The notes beneath the pieces were generated by a model. The model made no database searches. It was given only the letters and a program-made list of their open reading frames with translations, and was not told the origin of the DNA. DNA of 64,000 nucleotides from Eucommia ulmoides. Taxonomy: Eukaryota; Streptophyta; Magnoliopsida; Garryales; Eucommiaceae. The stretch is taken from positions 46,034,785-46,098,784 of the forward strand of contig CM028326.1 in NCBI GenBank assembly GCA_016647705.1, in the 5' to 3' direction. A program made the position numbers and the translations under genes. Positions 32,216 through 44,399 of the stretch are shown in pieces (positions within the stretch are counted from its first letter, which is position 1; each line of letters begins with the position of its first letter).

Positions 32216-35200
32216 TTATGTTGAAAACGGAGTTACCAACTAGCATGGCGTTAAATTATGTGCTAGTGCCCATTTTTATAAATTCATTTTATCTTAAAAT
32301 GACCCGTGTTTTGACTTCATAAAGTTCTATGTACTAGAGATATCCTTAAAGTTCGGGGGTTGGTTATGCTCGGGGAAGGTTTTACGTACCCCAAGATACC
32401 TGTCGGTAAGTGGTACCTTGGTTTAAATGAATATTCACTATTAAAAAGTAACCAAGTAATTTTATTTGATTTACTTAAACAAAACAATTCCATTTTTTTA
32501 AAGGTTTTTCCTTTTTTTATATATTTTTTGACACAATTAAAGCTAGTAAATGGTTTAACTATCCATATGCAACTACAACTAAAGTAGATTGGAAATAGAA
32601 ATATTTTTGTGTTTTTTTTGACATAGTGAAAGTAGTAAACTACACTATACTACACTATTCTACACAGCAACAACCAAATAGCTGTATATAAGAAACAAAA
32701 ATATAACCTACCGAGCCTTATATAGGCTTCCTACATATCCATGTTTGCACAAGAAATCAGGTCAACATGTATTTCCAACATGCAAGCTATACTAAATGAA
32801 AATATTTTTGTATTTTTTTAAGAGACTGAACCTTATATAGGTGGCCTACATATCCTTGTTTTCACAAAGAATCAGGTCGACATGTAGTTCCAGCATTCAA
32901 AAAAAAAACTAACTTATTTGGATATGTGATCGAACCCTACGTGGGTTGCCTATGTATCTCAGATTAATGAGAATCAGTTTTTTACGTAGTTTGTTTATGT
33001 TAAGTTGAAAACTGGTTGGTTTTAGTTGATTTTGGTTGATTTTAGTTATTAAACAACACATGAATCACAACATAATATGTACATGATCTCTTTGATTTTG
33101 TTAAGAACACCTTAACCGAACTCTTTTGTTTAGACATGTTAGTGTTAGTATGTGAACTGTTAGTTGAAAATGAAAAGAAATACCTTATATTTATGTCAGT
33201 CCTACTCATAACTAAGAAAAATGGGAAGATTTCTGAAGAAGAATCACAAATATCCCCGAAGGAATAGAGACCCTCCATTTATCCTGAGTTTTTAGCCACA
33301 AGGGTCTATAGGTGCCAGTCCACTAGCCTGAAGACTTAGAGCCAGGTTGTGATCTTGACATTTAGCATAAAGTAAGTCAGGTTAGTAACAATATATAGTT
33401 AGTATTAATAGTTAGTAAGAGTCAGTTTGATGTGTTCTGGAGAGAATTGTAGAGACTATGCATAACTTATGGTGTGATAGTTGTTTTGTTTCCTCACATG
33501 TTCTTAACATGTTCTCGGATGATTTTGGTCCTCGCATCTTCTTAACATGTTCTCGGACATTCTTGATGTTCTTGAGACAGTTTTGTATGATTTGGACATG
33601 GTTTGATGATTATAACAAAAATTAAACGTTATTTGGTTGATTATGGTTCGTATATGTTATATATATGAAATTCATACATAGATACTACATGATTATGATA
33701 TGTACAAGCAAGATATATGAATTTAAGACAATATTGAAGGATTCTCAAGAAATATACTTAGTTTAGGGGAGTGGTCTTTCCCTAAACATGTACCTTCTTA
33801 TCTTTCTTTGATCTTCTTGGCTTGAACTCGACCAATCACCGTCACCTTCTTGAGTTCTTGCTCTAAGAACCTCAAGAACATCTTCCGAGACCAAATTTTA
33901 GTAGAATAATGGTGTGTTATTCAAGAGAAATGCTTGAAAGGCCTAGCACCTGAGAAAGTTGCTCGAGCTTGGAGAGAGAAGCTAGGGTTCCAAGACTTAT
34001 CCAAAATGAAAACAGGGACCTCTTATTTATAGGCCAAGGGCCTATGCAATCATCCATGCGTAGGACACTCCAGTCTCTTCCTTAGGGACTGCTTGGCCTA
34101 AGGGACTCCTATTTATAGGCCAAGGGCCGGTTAGTTTCACTATTTCAGTTTGGTTGCTATTAATTATCCCATAGTGCATTGTATTTAGTCTTGAAGTGTC
34201 ATCTTGAATTTAATTCTCTATGATGATTCATGGCTTGGATAGCACCTATCCGGTTGGTTTTGGATTGAATCGGGTTAGTTTGCCCTTGTAACCGATAGTT
34301 GGATTTTGAGGTTTCTAGTTAACCTTAAGATATTTTGGTGAAAATATATTGATATATTGCATATAAATCTTCCATTTCATCCCAAGTAATAAATTCTTGA
34401 TGGGATGTGCATTTAATGCATTGGCGAGGTGGCAAACCGGATTGGTTTGGTTTTGGTAACGGGTAGTCACATTTCAGGGATTTCGGTTAAACCTAAGATA
34501 TTTTGATCAAAATATCTACATCCATTGAATGTAAACTATCCATGTCATCCTAATAATTTAATTCTTGATGGGATGGGCATTTAATGCACATTAAATGCCT
34601 AGCTTAGGCGGCGAACTGAATCGGCTTAGTTTCGACAACGGTTGGTTGCCTCCTAAGTGTCTTGGTTCCATCCTTTGATATATTGTGTAGAGAATGTCTA
34701 GGGGTTTATTGGTAATTTAAAATCTCCTTTGTGGTCCTTTAATGATGGTTTGACCCTTGATTCATTGGGCCTAGGGTGGTTAGTCAAGACAACTTGGATT
34801 TGTTCAAATCCAAACCAAGTCCAAGTCCTTAATCACTTTGGTGATTTAGGGATTGTCATGACATTTCCAAGACTTTATCAAGGTCTCTTGGATTGTTTCT
34901 TGGTAGCATTTGATATAAAATGAATAATTGAAACAAATCTTTTTGGTGTTAAAATGATAAAATTCAGTGATAGTAAATGTTTCAGGGTTAGGGTAGGTAA
35001 CAAATCTTCATCCATTTTTGTTTTTGTAGAAGAAGGATAAACATTTTTTTTTTTTTATGTATTTAATTTAAATGTTTTATGTTTGTAGACTTTAATTAAA
35101 TAGTTAAGTTGTAGTTTAAGTTTTATGTTTTTGCATGTTAAATGCTTAGTTTAGTTTATGTATGTTAGTATTTAGATTTAATATAGTATTGTGTATGTAT

Positions 35201-35831
35201 GAAGACGTATATGCTTGATGAGTTGTTGAATTCGTCTAGGGCCGTTTCTCGATGATGAAAATTACCCTCCAATTGTATATCGAGGTCGGGGGTAATGCCA
35301 TTCATGTGTGTTTTGTATGCTTAGCATATCAATTAGGTAAAAATTATTTTGATCCTAAAATCGCATGATTGCATGGGCTCAGTGTATAATTATTTGAATG
35401 ATTTGATGCTGATTATTCAGTAATAAGTTTATGACAGAAAAGGGGAATCTAGAACTTGATTTGGGGTAGACTTGAGGCGAAATCCTAGGTAAGGTAATTC
35501 CGGAGGCATGATTTAGCCCTTCATTTTTATCGCTTGAACCTTTCGAAACTAACCTGAAAATTTTATCCCTCATTTCCCTGTCGAAGCCAATAATCTTTTC
35601 AATTCTGAACATGTATCAATACTCTATCCAATTAATTTTTTTCAAACCATTGTCGCTAAGCCTAAGTTTCAAATTGAGTGAAATCAAGTTAGCATTAGTT
35701 TATGCTACTTGAAATGAGCGATCGGGGTTTCGAATGAAAAGTTATTGGTTCAATATTAATGTATTCACTGGTCATTCTTTTTGTACGCCCCTAAAAATTG
35801 TACAAAATCGAATAAGTTTGGGGGTGTGACA
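32216..35831 (-). mobile_element. LTR-like sequence of a further gypsy element ('D'), minus orientation
   Basis: Read on the minus strand, a TGTCACACCCCC start at 35831 is typical of several plant Ty3/gypsy LTRs. A TATA box (cctataaata) lies at about 34025-34035, with a second copy of the same motif near 34115, followed by leader-like sequence. The lower-coordinate end near 32216-32400 has the gtaccccaagatacc/ggttggttatgctcgggg block common near the U5 end of such elements. The lower boundary is not certain; atcct before a TG at 32053 could be a decayed match to atctt after 35831. No protein-coding domain was found; small ORFs here are not supported. Confidence 0.4.
34255..34690. repeat. Tandem repeat of about 180 bp, 2.4 copies, within LTR-like D
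   Basis: Units begin near 34255, 34438 and 34618. They share gattggtttggttttgg/gaatcgg..tagttt, then taaccttaagatattttg, then aattcttgatgggatg and gcatttaatgca. Divergence between copies is moderate. Confidence 0.65.
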
Positions 35832-36541
35832 ATCTTAAAAAAAAAAAAATAAATAAAAAAAATAAAGAAAGAAAGAAAGAAAAAAACTATGTGAATATTG
35901 TTTTTATTTTCATTTATTTCGACAACTGAATATAACGTTCTTAAATTCTTGTTCAGGGTTGTATTTTAAATGTGTGGGGTTACGAGAGAGAGATAGCGAC
36001 AAGCGTTTGTGGGTCAGGTATCGTTTAATCTTAACGATTTTCTGTTTTCTATTCCTACGATATCCTTGGTCGTTCTCCATTGCCAAACCAAGCCCTATTG
36101 ATCTTTGTGAATGTCTGAACCTACATTAGTGGATAGTTGAGCCCAGTCAAGCGTATGGTTTTTCTGAATCCTTTAAAAGTTTAAGTCATGAGCTTGTCTA
36201 CTGAATGGTCTAATCTAGTGTTTGGTTAGTTATACATTTGAGCTCTCACACACACACATTTCAATTGGATCTAGAATGGTTTTTATTGATATTGAGTGTT
36301 TAAATTCTAGAACACCACTTGCTGTGTATTATTTCCTGAACTTGATCAGATTGAGGGTTGCTGAGGGAGGAACAACTTGGTTTCTTCGATTGAATTTGGA
36401 ACTTGCATGCATATACTTCTTCTTTGTTAATGTTTTTCATTTTTAATTTAAGTAGTTAGTTAGTCAGTTAGTGTAGTTAATTTAATTTAGTGGTAGGGTG
36501 TTTTGCTCGAGGACTAACAAAATTCCAAGTTTGGGGGTATT
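35832..36541 (+). mobile_element. 3' internal end of a family-A element, with polypurine tract
   Basis: Non-coding stretch ending in ttttgctcgaggactaac, then aattccaagtttgggggtat, directly before a TGATAGG LTR start. A purine tract directly upstream of an LTR is the expected position of the plus-strand primer. This identifies the following copy as a 3' LTR and shows that family A is a retrotransposon family. The first 60 bp are low-complexity A-rich (aaagaaagaaag). Confidence 0.55.
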
Positions 36542-37781
36542 TGATAGGTTGAAATAACATATCTACTTCTAAGCTGGATTTGGTAGTTTCTGAGTGAATT
36601 AGTAAATATTTAATTGCGTTTTTGTAGTTTTAATGTAATTCAGATGTAGGGACGCAAACAAGCGACAAACGAGCGAAAACGGTGAAGAAACGTTAAAAGA
36701 ACAAGGTTTCAAGAACACAAGACCCACCACCGCTGTGGTGAAAATGTAGAGAAGGTCTATTTGAGCCCAAAGTCCCACCATCGTGTGGTAAAAGATCAGA
36801 GAACTAGCTGACTTAGCCACCGCCGCGGCGGTCAGCTCTGCACAACAAAATAGATATTTTTAGATATTTTTGAAACCTTGCTCCTATAAAATCCATTCTC
36901 TCACTTGTGAAAGACTCTCTTGGACAGCTGAGATGTCCCTAACCTTTAGGACTTGGTCTTTGGCCAATCTTGAAGAGCTCAAAGAGGATATTCATCATTC
37001 GGAGAAGAGGAAACACTAGTGGATCGATCTTTGGCGACAGTGGATCACTCCACTTTAAAATTTGATCTTTCTCTCTTTGTTTCTCTCTTTATAATTTATT
37101 TTTTTATTGTGAATGATGATGAATCCCTCTTGGTTTAATGTTTCAATAGCCAAGATCATGATAGATTAGATAAATATTAGCTAGGGATCGATGTAGTTGT
37201 GTAAATACTTGTTTGGTTTAATATATGTTTCTTTAACGGTTGTTTGTCTAAATCCGATTGTGGTTATCGCTCTTTTACAATTTTAGTATGCTTGTTAAGG
37301 TATTAGGATTGGATTTGAGAATACGGGGTTTGACACTCAGGAGAAATAACCCCGGATTCGAACTAGGGTAAACACAACGCGATGTTCTAACGACCCTGGA
37401 GGGCGTTAGAAGGTGTGCAATCCATGAGGTTGGGTCAAGACTCACGTGACTATGTGTTCGAAAATTCATTCGAAGGGGACTTCGGCGTCAACGTGAAGTC
37501 ATGTGAATATTCACTAAACACTCGAGAGAAGGAGTGAATGAGTTTTAGATACCGAGATTGTCGGATAGGATAAAACACCATTATTGTTAACTAAACGAAA
37601 TCAAACATGTATTAAGTGAATGAAATCAATCCCTAGGTAATCACTTAGTTAGGATTAACCCACTAATTGTAGTTTAATTTAGTTTTAATTAGTTTAATTT
37701 AAAAATATTTATTGAATCATCTAGATAATATAAGACTATGCAAATTGCGGTATTAAATTATTCACACCGTCCCTGTGGCTC
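36542..37781 (+). mobile_element. Family-A 3' LTR, copy 3, 3'-truncated
   Basis: Starts TGATAGGTTG and follows copies 1 and 2 through the aatacggggtttgacactc, gacgtgaagtcatg and tccctgtgg blocks, then stops matching at about 37781, roughly 110 bp short of the expected CTACCA end. It contains the perfect 14-bp palindrome accgccgcggcggt (36819-36832) and ccaccgctgtggtg near 36724. Confidence 0.7.
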
Positions 37782-39559
37782 CTCCGGTGGTGTGCTGCGG
37801 GTGTGTGTCGTCTGGAAGGAAAACAGAAACACAAAACAGAAGCAAGGAAAAAGAAGCGGGAGAAAGGAAGAAGGAAGAAGAAGGAAGAAGGAAAAAAATA
37901 AAATAAAAATAATAAGAAAAAATACACAAACCACCCCAAAATAATCCAAAATTCATCTCGCGGCCGACGGACGTTTCGAAGCAGGTAAAATCAAAATCGA
38001 TTACCATTGTTGTTAAATTGAATTATTAGCAAATGGGATTATACTTTGGAATCGTTAATTTTGATAATTTCGTCGCCGTCCATATTAACAAATGCGTATA
38101 GTAATTATTAACGAAATGAAATTTACCGAATAACAATTTTTCATAATAAAAAGTGAGTACGGGGGAAATTACGGAATTTAGGGTCTGTATTGCATGATTC
38201 AGTTATTTTACATAAAAATTTAATTTAGGCCATGTCACTATTAGGTTCGCAGGCACTGGAATATCGGTAGAAGATAGTCAGTAAAAACTGTTTGGAATGG
38301 ATAGCCAGGTGAGTGTACTGTCTTCTTACCAAATTATTTTTCTATGTATATATATATATATATATATGACGAAATGTGTGATTACTGAAACTGTACCATT
38401 TTATAAATGATATGGATCAAGCAGGTTTTGGGGTGGGTTGGTAGAATGAATTCTTGGGGGAATTATGTTGGTTTCTAAAAAGATAGATTTAAAATAATTT
38501 TCGTTGGATTTTGGGGTGAGTTGAGGGCAATGGATTTTTGTGCAATTTGGTGGTTTTTAAAAAGAGAATGGAAAATATCTGATTTTCTAAAAATAAAGGT
38601 AAACAAAAAATGTTTTTTGTTGAAATTAGACGGTCGTCAAACGAAAGTGGGAAAATATGATTTTTGGACTAAAAAGTCGATTTTGAAAAATAGAGATGAA
38701 TGTGTGAGCTGATGATGTTATTAATTTGACGATACGGTATGAAAATGTATTTCTTCTCGTAAGGGATGTGAATTTTTAACTATACTAATGATTTTGACGA
38801 TGCCTTAGTTGTTCTCCCTGAAAGGGGTGTGGATTATTTTTCTCCCCAAAAGGGGTGTGGATTCTTCCCATGGGATGTGGATGTTTTTCCCCGCAAGGGG
38901 TGTGGATTATATTTCTCCCCAGAAGAGGTGTGGATATTTCGTAGGAAGGCATTCCTATGGATGTTACGGTACCGTTGCAACTCCCAATCGTGAGGTTAAA
39001 ACGATCACTATGGCTAGCCAGTATGTGTGTTGTGGTGGAGTGGAGTGGTGTGTTTGAGATGTGTGTTTGAGGTGTGTGTTTGAGATGTGGTATTTTACTT
39101 ATATAGGATGGTTTATTATTTATTATGGTGATCAGTATGATTTTATACTAGATGGAACTTATCTATATCGCTTAATTTTCACTGCTTATATACTTATGCT
39201 TGATTCATATTTAATTATGGTGATATTTAGAATGTGTCATTATTTTAAAAATATTTTACTAAGAAGGCAGTACACTCGCAGGTACAACAGCTAGGAGTTG
39301 GTCCCCTACTGGCTCTAGGTAGAGCTATGTGATGGAGTCATATAGGCGATCGATAGAAGCTGTCAAAGGCGAACTTATAAAAGGTTCATGGATAAATACT
39401 TTCAGTTCATAAATTTCGGGACGGGCGTGTCCCCCATAATAGATGTTTGTATTATTAAGTGTGTATAGTTTATTTCATTAGTTTATTTGGGATTTTGGTG
39501 AAGTCATGTTGTAGTCACGCCAACCTCGGGATGATGGGTGTCCGGGACGGGTTATGACA
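37782..39559 (+). mobile_element. LTR-like fragment of another gypsy family ('E')
   Basis: Unrelated to the neighbouring family-A LTR. The end resembles the 3' end of common plant gypsy LTRs (gggtgtccgggacgggttatgacac). A purine-rich leader-like block lies at 37815-37920, and a GT-type junction gaagcag|gtaaaatc near 37979. No coding domain. The call rests on general resemblance. Confidence 0.4.
38752..38942 (+). repeat. Short tandem repeat, 26-29 bp unit, about six copies
   Basis: Repeated ttctccccgaaaggggtgtg-type units followed by gattattt. Several contain a small hairpin (ctccccaaaaggggt; ttccccgcaagggg). Confidence 0.7.
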
Positions 39560-41086
39560 CACTACCTCAATCTCTTTACAGGAAGAGACTGAAACTCGAC
39601 TACCCTTGATTAAATACGCCCAACAATATTTAATCTGTCACAACTCACCAATATAAAAATTGATAAGAAGGAAATCTCACTTGGAGCTTCTACCACCTCA
39701 GATAAACAATAACTCAATTAATATCCCAACTAGTGATAAAAAAACGTGAGATACAAAAATCTGATTTTAACAAGATATGGGTAGCAAATTTGAGCACTTA
39801 ATCAGATTAAAAAAATTGTTTGTAAAAATATTTTCTTAAAAAATCAGAAACAATTTCTAAGATCAATTTTTAAAATATAAACAAGTAATGCAATTAAAGA
39901 ATATAATTGGAAAGATCTCACCCGGAATCCACAAAATAATCAGATAATGTAATGTAACTTTAGATCCAGTAGCAGCAAATATTAATCGCAATTGATCTTC
40001 AAGATCACTCTTAGAATAGCTCACAAACTCTAAAAAAGATAACTCTTAGAAAAGCTCACTCTTATGATATGATATGATTTCTCTTCTTTACTGTTTAATT
40101 GCTAATGAAATTCGTAGGTCTATTTAAAGGCATATGTAATTAGCCTTCTAACGGCTAGTTTACAAGTGTCATGACAATAAAAAACTCTTATAGACCCCTT
40201 ATAATATAAGGATTTCATTTAGGTTCAATTTCACTTAAAAACAACATTCAAATCTTTCAATTTAAATCCCTAAAGTATTTCTCAATCTCAATTAATAAGA
40301 ATAGAAACTATTTCAAGTACCAAATTGAGAAATATTAATATTTAATGTACCAAATCAATAGGATTTAATTAATATATGAACCATATTTTAAATATCACCA
40401 AATCCCTTAAATCTCTCTCAAATCCTAACAAAAAACGGCTACTTTTAGATATGATTTCGAATCAAACATTATCTTGAAAAAGAGCACTCAATCGACTGCC
40501 CAGTCGACTAGAAGATTTTGAAAGTAACCCATGCAGTAGATCGGTCGACTGCTCGGTCGACTCTTCAATTCAGAGAGTTTGTCACCGGTCAATCGCTTGG
40601 TCGACCTATCGATCGACTCTTCAATTCAGGATGTTTCAGCTTGTTTCTTCAGTCGACACCTCAGTCGACTGTTCCCTCCTGGATCTTTTCTCTGATATCG
40701 TTTTATGCTCTCTTTCTTTTACGATTTCGCCCCCTTTATCCATTTTCTCTCTTAAATAAGCTCCACTGATATTCTTAAATTTCATTTTAGTCATTCAAAA
40801 CTATTTCTTTTCAAATCACATTAGAGCAAATAATTATACTTAACAAAAATACACATAAAAGATAAAACTCATTTTGTGCCATGTGTGTGTTCCTAAATAG
40901 GATATTAAGAGTTAATATTTACCTGGGTTGTTTTCCCTAATTTCTTCAAACTCTTAATACATCTTCATCATCTTGATATCTTCATTTAGCATCCATTTAA
41001 TTTGACATCTTCATTACTGGAACTTTAAATCACTGAAACCTTTGATCAAACATTAGTAATTGTTCATCAAAATCTTAGGATCAACA
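39560..41086 (-). mobile_element. Family-C LTR, second copy, truncated
   Basis: Matches the family-C insertion at 21633-23619 from its tcaatctctttactggaagag block to the end. On the minus strand it begins TGTTGATCCTAAG at 41086, the expected LTR start. About 640 bp of the other end is missing where it abuts fragment E. A TATA-like ctatttaaagg lies near 40119. Confidence 0.7.
40488..40675. repeat. Palindromic motif array in second family-C copy
   Basis: Pairs of tcgact and agtcga-type motifs (for example ggtcgactgctcggtcgact, cagtcgacacctcagtcgac) lie in the same relative position as the array at 22849-23152, but built on a different core word (GTCGAC instead of GGTTGACC/CGATCG). Confidence 0.65.
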
Positions 41087-41089
41087 CAA

Positions 41090-41300
41090 CTCTAAACCAA
41101 AATCCAGAACGAACCCTAAACCAAAATCAAGAACTAAACCCTAAATCGATTTCGAAATGGATTTCGATTTCGATTTTGAAATCGGAAATCAAAATGAAAA
41201 CCGAAATAAAAATTGAAATAAAAATCGAAATCAAAAATCGATTTCATGATGAAATCGAAATCAAAAAGCAAAATCGAACCCTAAATCAAGTAATGAAATC
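41090..41300. repeat. Telomere-like words and a degenerate AAATCG hexamer repeat
   Basis: 41091-41150 has repeated aaccctaaa words (the plant telomere word is CCCTAAA) in an imperfect arrangement. 41150-41300 is built from variants of gaaatc and aaatcg. The reading frame through it gives a meaningless Lys/Ile/Glu repeat. Confidence 0.5.
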
Positions 41301-41349
41301 GAAATCTAGGACCAAATCTGTTCGATGGGTGAATTATGTTGTTGTTGTT

Positions 41350-41742
41350 GAATTTTAACTGTAAACTTTTATTAAATAATTATGATTATGTGAAAATCAT
41401 ACCAATGTGTTTTATTTGTTGTAGTAACTAAATACACGTATTAGAGGAGTTGGAGTTCTACTGAGCATTGGCTTAAAACCCCACAGTTTTGATTGTAGGG
41501 CTGGTGAGCATGAAATGGCGACGAGAATTTTAGTTGAATTTCTAATTATAATAATTATATTTATTATTTACTATTTGAAAATGAATTGAATCGATGTATT
41601 CGATAAAATATAATTAGTCGTCGTAGCGTCGTAAAATGTAGCGAATTTTATGAAATGAAATATTGGTAATTCGATTTCAGTGTAATTTCTCCGAGGAGAG
41701 AAACCTAGTGACAACCCTGAGAATCCGGGTCGTTACAAGTAG
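41350..41742 (+). mobile_element. LTR-end-like fragment
   Basis: Ends cctgagaatccgggtcgttacaa, similar to the ends of plant gypsy LTRs. It has features such as ttagaggagttggagtt and actgagcattggcttaaa seen near the R/U5 part of such elements. No boundary or target duplication could be fixed. Confidence 0.3.
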
Positions 41743-42258
41743 CTTGTCTATTTAACAAACATACAACTTCTTTAATATACCAAATCTATTAAAATAAAAT
41801 CTTTTAAAAATTATTAACTAAAGATTTTTATTTATTATATACATATATTTTTTTTTTCAAAGAAATACCATTCGGTGGATTTAACTAAGCCTCTCTCACA
41901 AAAATAGGAGGCGGCGTTGTGGGAAGACTCATTCTTGGACTCATTAGTGAACCATGCACCTGTGTTTGACAATGTTTAACTTGTTGTCAACATGATTTAT
42001 TGGCCTGCTTGGCGAGAGGCGAGGAACAAGTAGAGGCGATGGCGAGGACGATAAAGACGATTGCGAGGAGGTGGACGGCATCGACGATTGCATGGAGGTG
42101 GACTCACCAACGGCGAGGACGAGCGTTGTGGCAAAGACGAGCGAAAAGACAAAGAAATGCTTGGGTTGAAGTTGGAAGACAAGCTCTCATTAACAAATTG
42201 AAAAATTCCAAGCGTGCCCCATATATGGGTTGAGTTTTTTGGGCATAAAACAGAAACA

Positions 42259-42260
<2 letters not shown>

Positions 42261-42309
<49 letters not shown>
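42261..42309 (+). repeat. Poly-T tract, 49 bp
   Basis: Uninterrupted T run. The apparent poly-lysine ORF on the opposite strand is an artefact of this tract. Confidence 0.95.
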
Positions 42310-42572
42310 CTCATTTCCTTAGAATTTTGAGAATCAATTGTCATTTTTTTGGTTGGGTTGAGTTTTGTACTGTCAAACGCGTTCCCGAAAATCAATCTCA
42401 GAATTTTTAGGTTAGGTTGGGTTGGAATGGAAACACCAACCAAATGGGAACTAAATTTTTTTCTTTTCGATATTTTTCAATACAAAATGTAACTACATTT
42501 CTTTTTAACAACATGACTTAAAATCAATGATTTTTTTACGTTTTTCAAATTGTCAATTTATTATTAATCCAA

Positions 42573-42576
<4 letters not shown>

Positions 42577-42640
<64 letters not shown>
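42577..42640. repeat. (AT)n microsatellite, 64 bp
   Basis: 32 uninterrupted AT units starting after aaaccg. It lies about 260 bp outside the LTR of element Y. Confidence 0.97.
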
Positions 42641-42644
<4 letters not shown>

Positions 42645-42902
42645 TTATTTTAAAAAATCTAATAACTTTATCAAAAGTCAGAAGTCACTGTACGCTATAA
42701 TAGTTAATGTAATTTTTTACATGAAAAAATTATTGTAATCTATATAATAAAATAATACACACATTAACCTCCTAGATAAAATATAACGTTTTTTTATCTC
42801 CCACATAAAGAGCTGTCCAAATTGATTCTCTAAATTAACATAAATATAAAAAGTTTAACATTAATCTATAAAAATAATATATGGACACTAAAAATTAGTA
42901 AT

Positions 42903-43704
42903 TGTTGGTGCATAAAACAAGTATACACCTCGAGTATGGTCCAGTTGGATGACGGGTGAGTCCTCTTGTTGAGGTGGAGTTGTCGGTTGAAAATTCTTAG
43001 GGTGAGCTGTACTGAGTCCTAGGAGGTCTAACCTTCTGTGTCCAGAGTCCTGCTCATCAGGGAGTGTACCTTCAAAAGTCTCAGATCAAGATTTATCCCG
43101 GTGAAGCCTCTCCGGCGTGGTAATAAGTGCCTAGAGAGAAAAGGTATAGTAATGCAACAAGTAAACAAATAAACTTGCACGTAATGTAAAGTGTATTCCA
43201 ACGTACCTCGGACTTGCACAACCCTCGATATATATATAGGAGTTGGAGATGATTAGTTGGGCCTAAACACGATTAATTAGTTGAAACTCTGTGTTTAGCT
43301 AATAATCCGGGGTGTTTAGGAGATAATTGTTGGGCTTGGGCTTTTGGGCCCATTTGGCGAAGCCCGCAAGTCTTTTGTCAGGCCTGTGACAGTGAGTTGA
43401 TGGAAGAGAGCGGAGATCCATGGAATCCTGGAGAAGAAACAAGCTGGAAGGGGGAGCTGGTTGAGGTGAATGATTGAGTCCCTAAAATTGATTGTCCAAG
43501 GCATGGCACAGAGCTCAGGGCGACATGTCCCTGCGGGGATCGTCTCTCCTCCCTAGGTGTAAATGAGATTCCAGGGAAGAGCCATGGTCGGTGTATGCTC
43601 CAATGTGGCATGTAAATTCCAGAATGCGTTTTTGTCACTACGGGGACGAACATATGGCTGGGTCCCAAGTGCTAACTCAGAGGTGCCCCAAAATACCCTC
43701 ATCA
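42903..43704 (-). mobile_element. 3' LTR of Tat element Y (minus orientation)
   Basis: On the minus strand it starts TGATGAGGG at 43704 and ends CACCAACA at 42903. It is preceded upstream on that strand (plus 43705-43716) by the purine tract ctagggggcagc, in the same arrangement as element B (cttggggggcaac then TGATATAGG). A TATA box (cctatatatata) lies near 43227-43239. It shares with B's LTR the word cacgccggag near the leader and the atca(a)ca-type end. Confidence 0.75.
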
Positions 43705-43810
43705 GCTGCCCCCTAGCCCTGTGCGGTGAGGGAGGCGAGGTGGCCAAAGATATAAATTCCTGGTTGGAACGGGCGTCCTAGAGACTTTGAAGAGTGAGAA
43801 ACACCTCTGA

Positions 43811-44165
43811 TCGATATTTGTCCAAGAGTTAGTTTTTTCCCTAAGGAGCTTATTCAAAATAGGCCTCCATACGGTTGGGGTCCGGGGTCAAGTAGCACGA
43901 TAGAGCGACCCCAAATTTCTTCGATTTTTAGGACCACAATTTTTCAAGAGTTGACTTTTTCTGGGAAGCGAATTTAAAATAGGCCCTTATACGGCCAAGG
44001 TCCGGGGTCAAGTAGCACGACAGGGCGACCCCAATTTTTTTCGATTTTTAGGGTGTCACTTTTCTGTTAGTTAGCTTTTTTAGAGGAGCTAATTAGAAAT
44101 AGGCTCCTCTACGGCCGGGGTCAAGTAGCATAGCAGGGCGACCTAAAATTTTTTTTTAGGGCGAC
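43811..44165 (+). repeat. Three 120-bp tandem repeats upstream of the antisense-gene TATA box
   Basis: Units begin near 43811, 43931 and 44051. Each has a ttgtccaagagttag-like block, then aaataggcctc, a acggccggggtcaagtagca block, agggcgaccccaa, and a cgatttttag end. The last unit ends about 15 bp before the TATA box at 44178. Confidence 0.8.
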
Positions 44166-44177
44166 ACACGTTCACCA

Positions 44178-44185
44178 TATAAATA
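44178..44185 (+). promoter_or_regulatory. TATA box of the antisense gene in element Y
   Basis: The sequence TATAAATA is followed by a GA-repeat leader and by the ORF on the same strand, opposite to the sense of the retroelement. Element X has the same arrangement (tatataaataagg near 48339). Confidence 0.6.
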
Positions 44186-44399
44186 GAGAGAGAGAGGACC
44201 TTATTTAAATGCATTCAAGATCTCTAGGTGCTTTCTAAGAAGTTTCTCTGCACGCTATTTTTATTTTTGAAATGTTTTTTTCCCATTTCTAGCTTTGAGT
44301 ATTATTCTATCTCTGAGAGCAGCTTAGGGAGCAGCTGAGGGAGCAGTTCAAGAACTAGCACGTCAGAGCGGGCCTCCCCTATTGCTAGGTATACCGGAT

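Noticed and set aside
41997-42443. Minus-strand ORF with a poly-lysine stretch
   Set aside because: The run comes from the T49 tract at 42261-42309; flanking residues show no domain.
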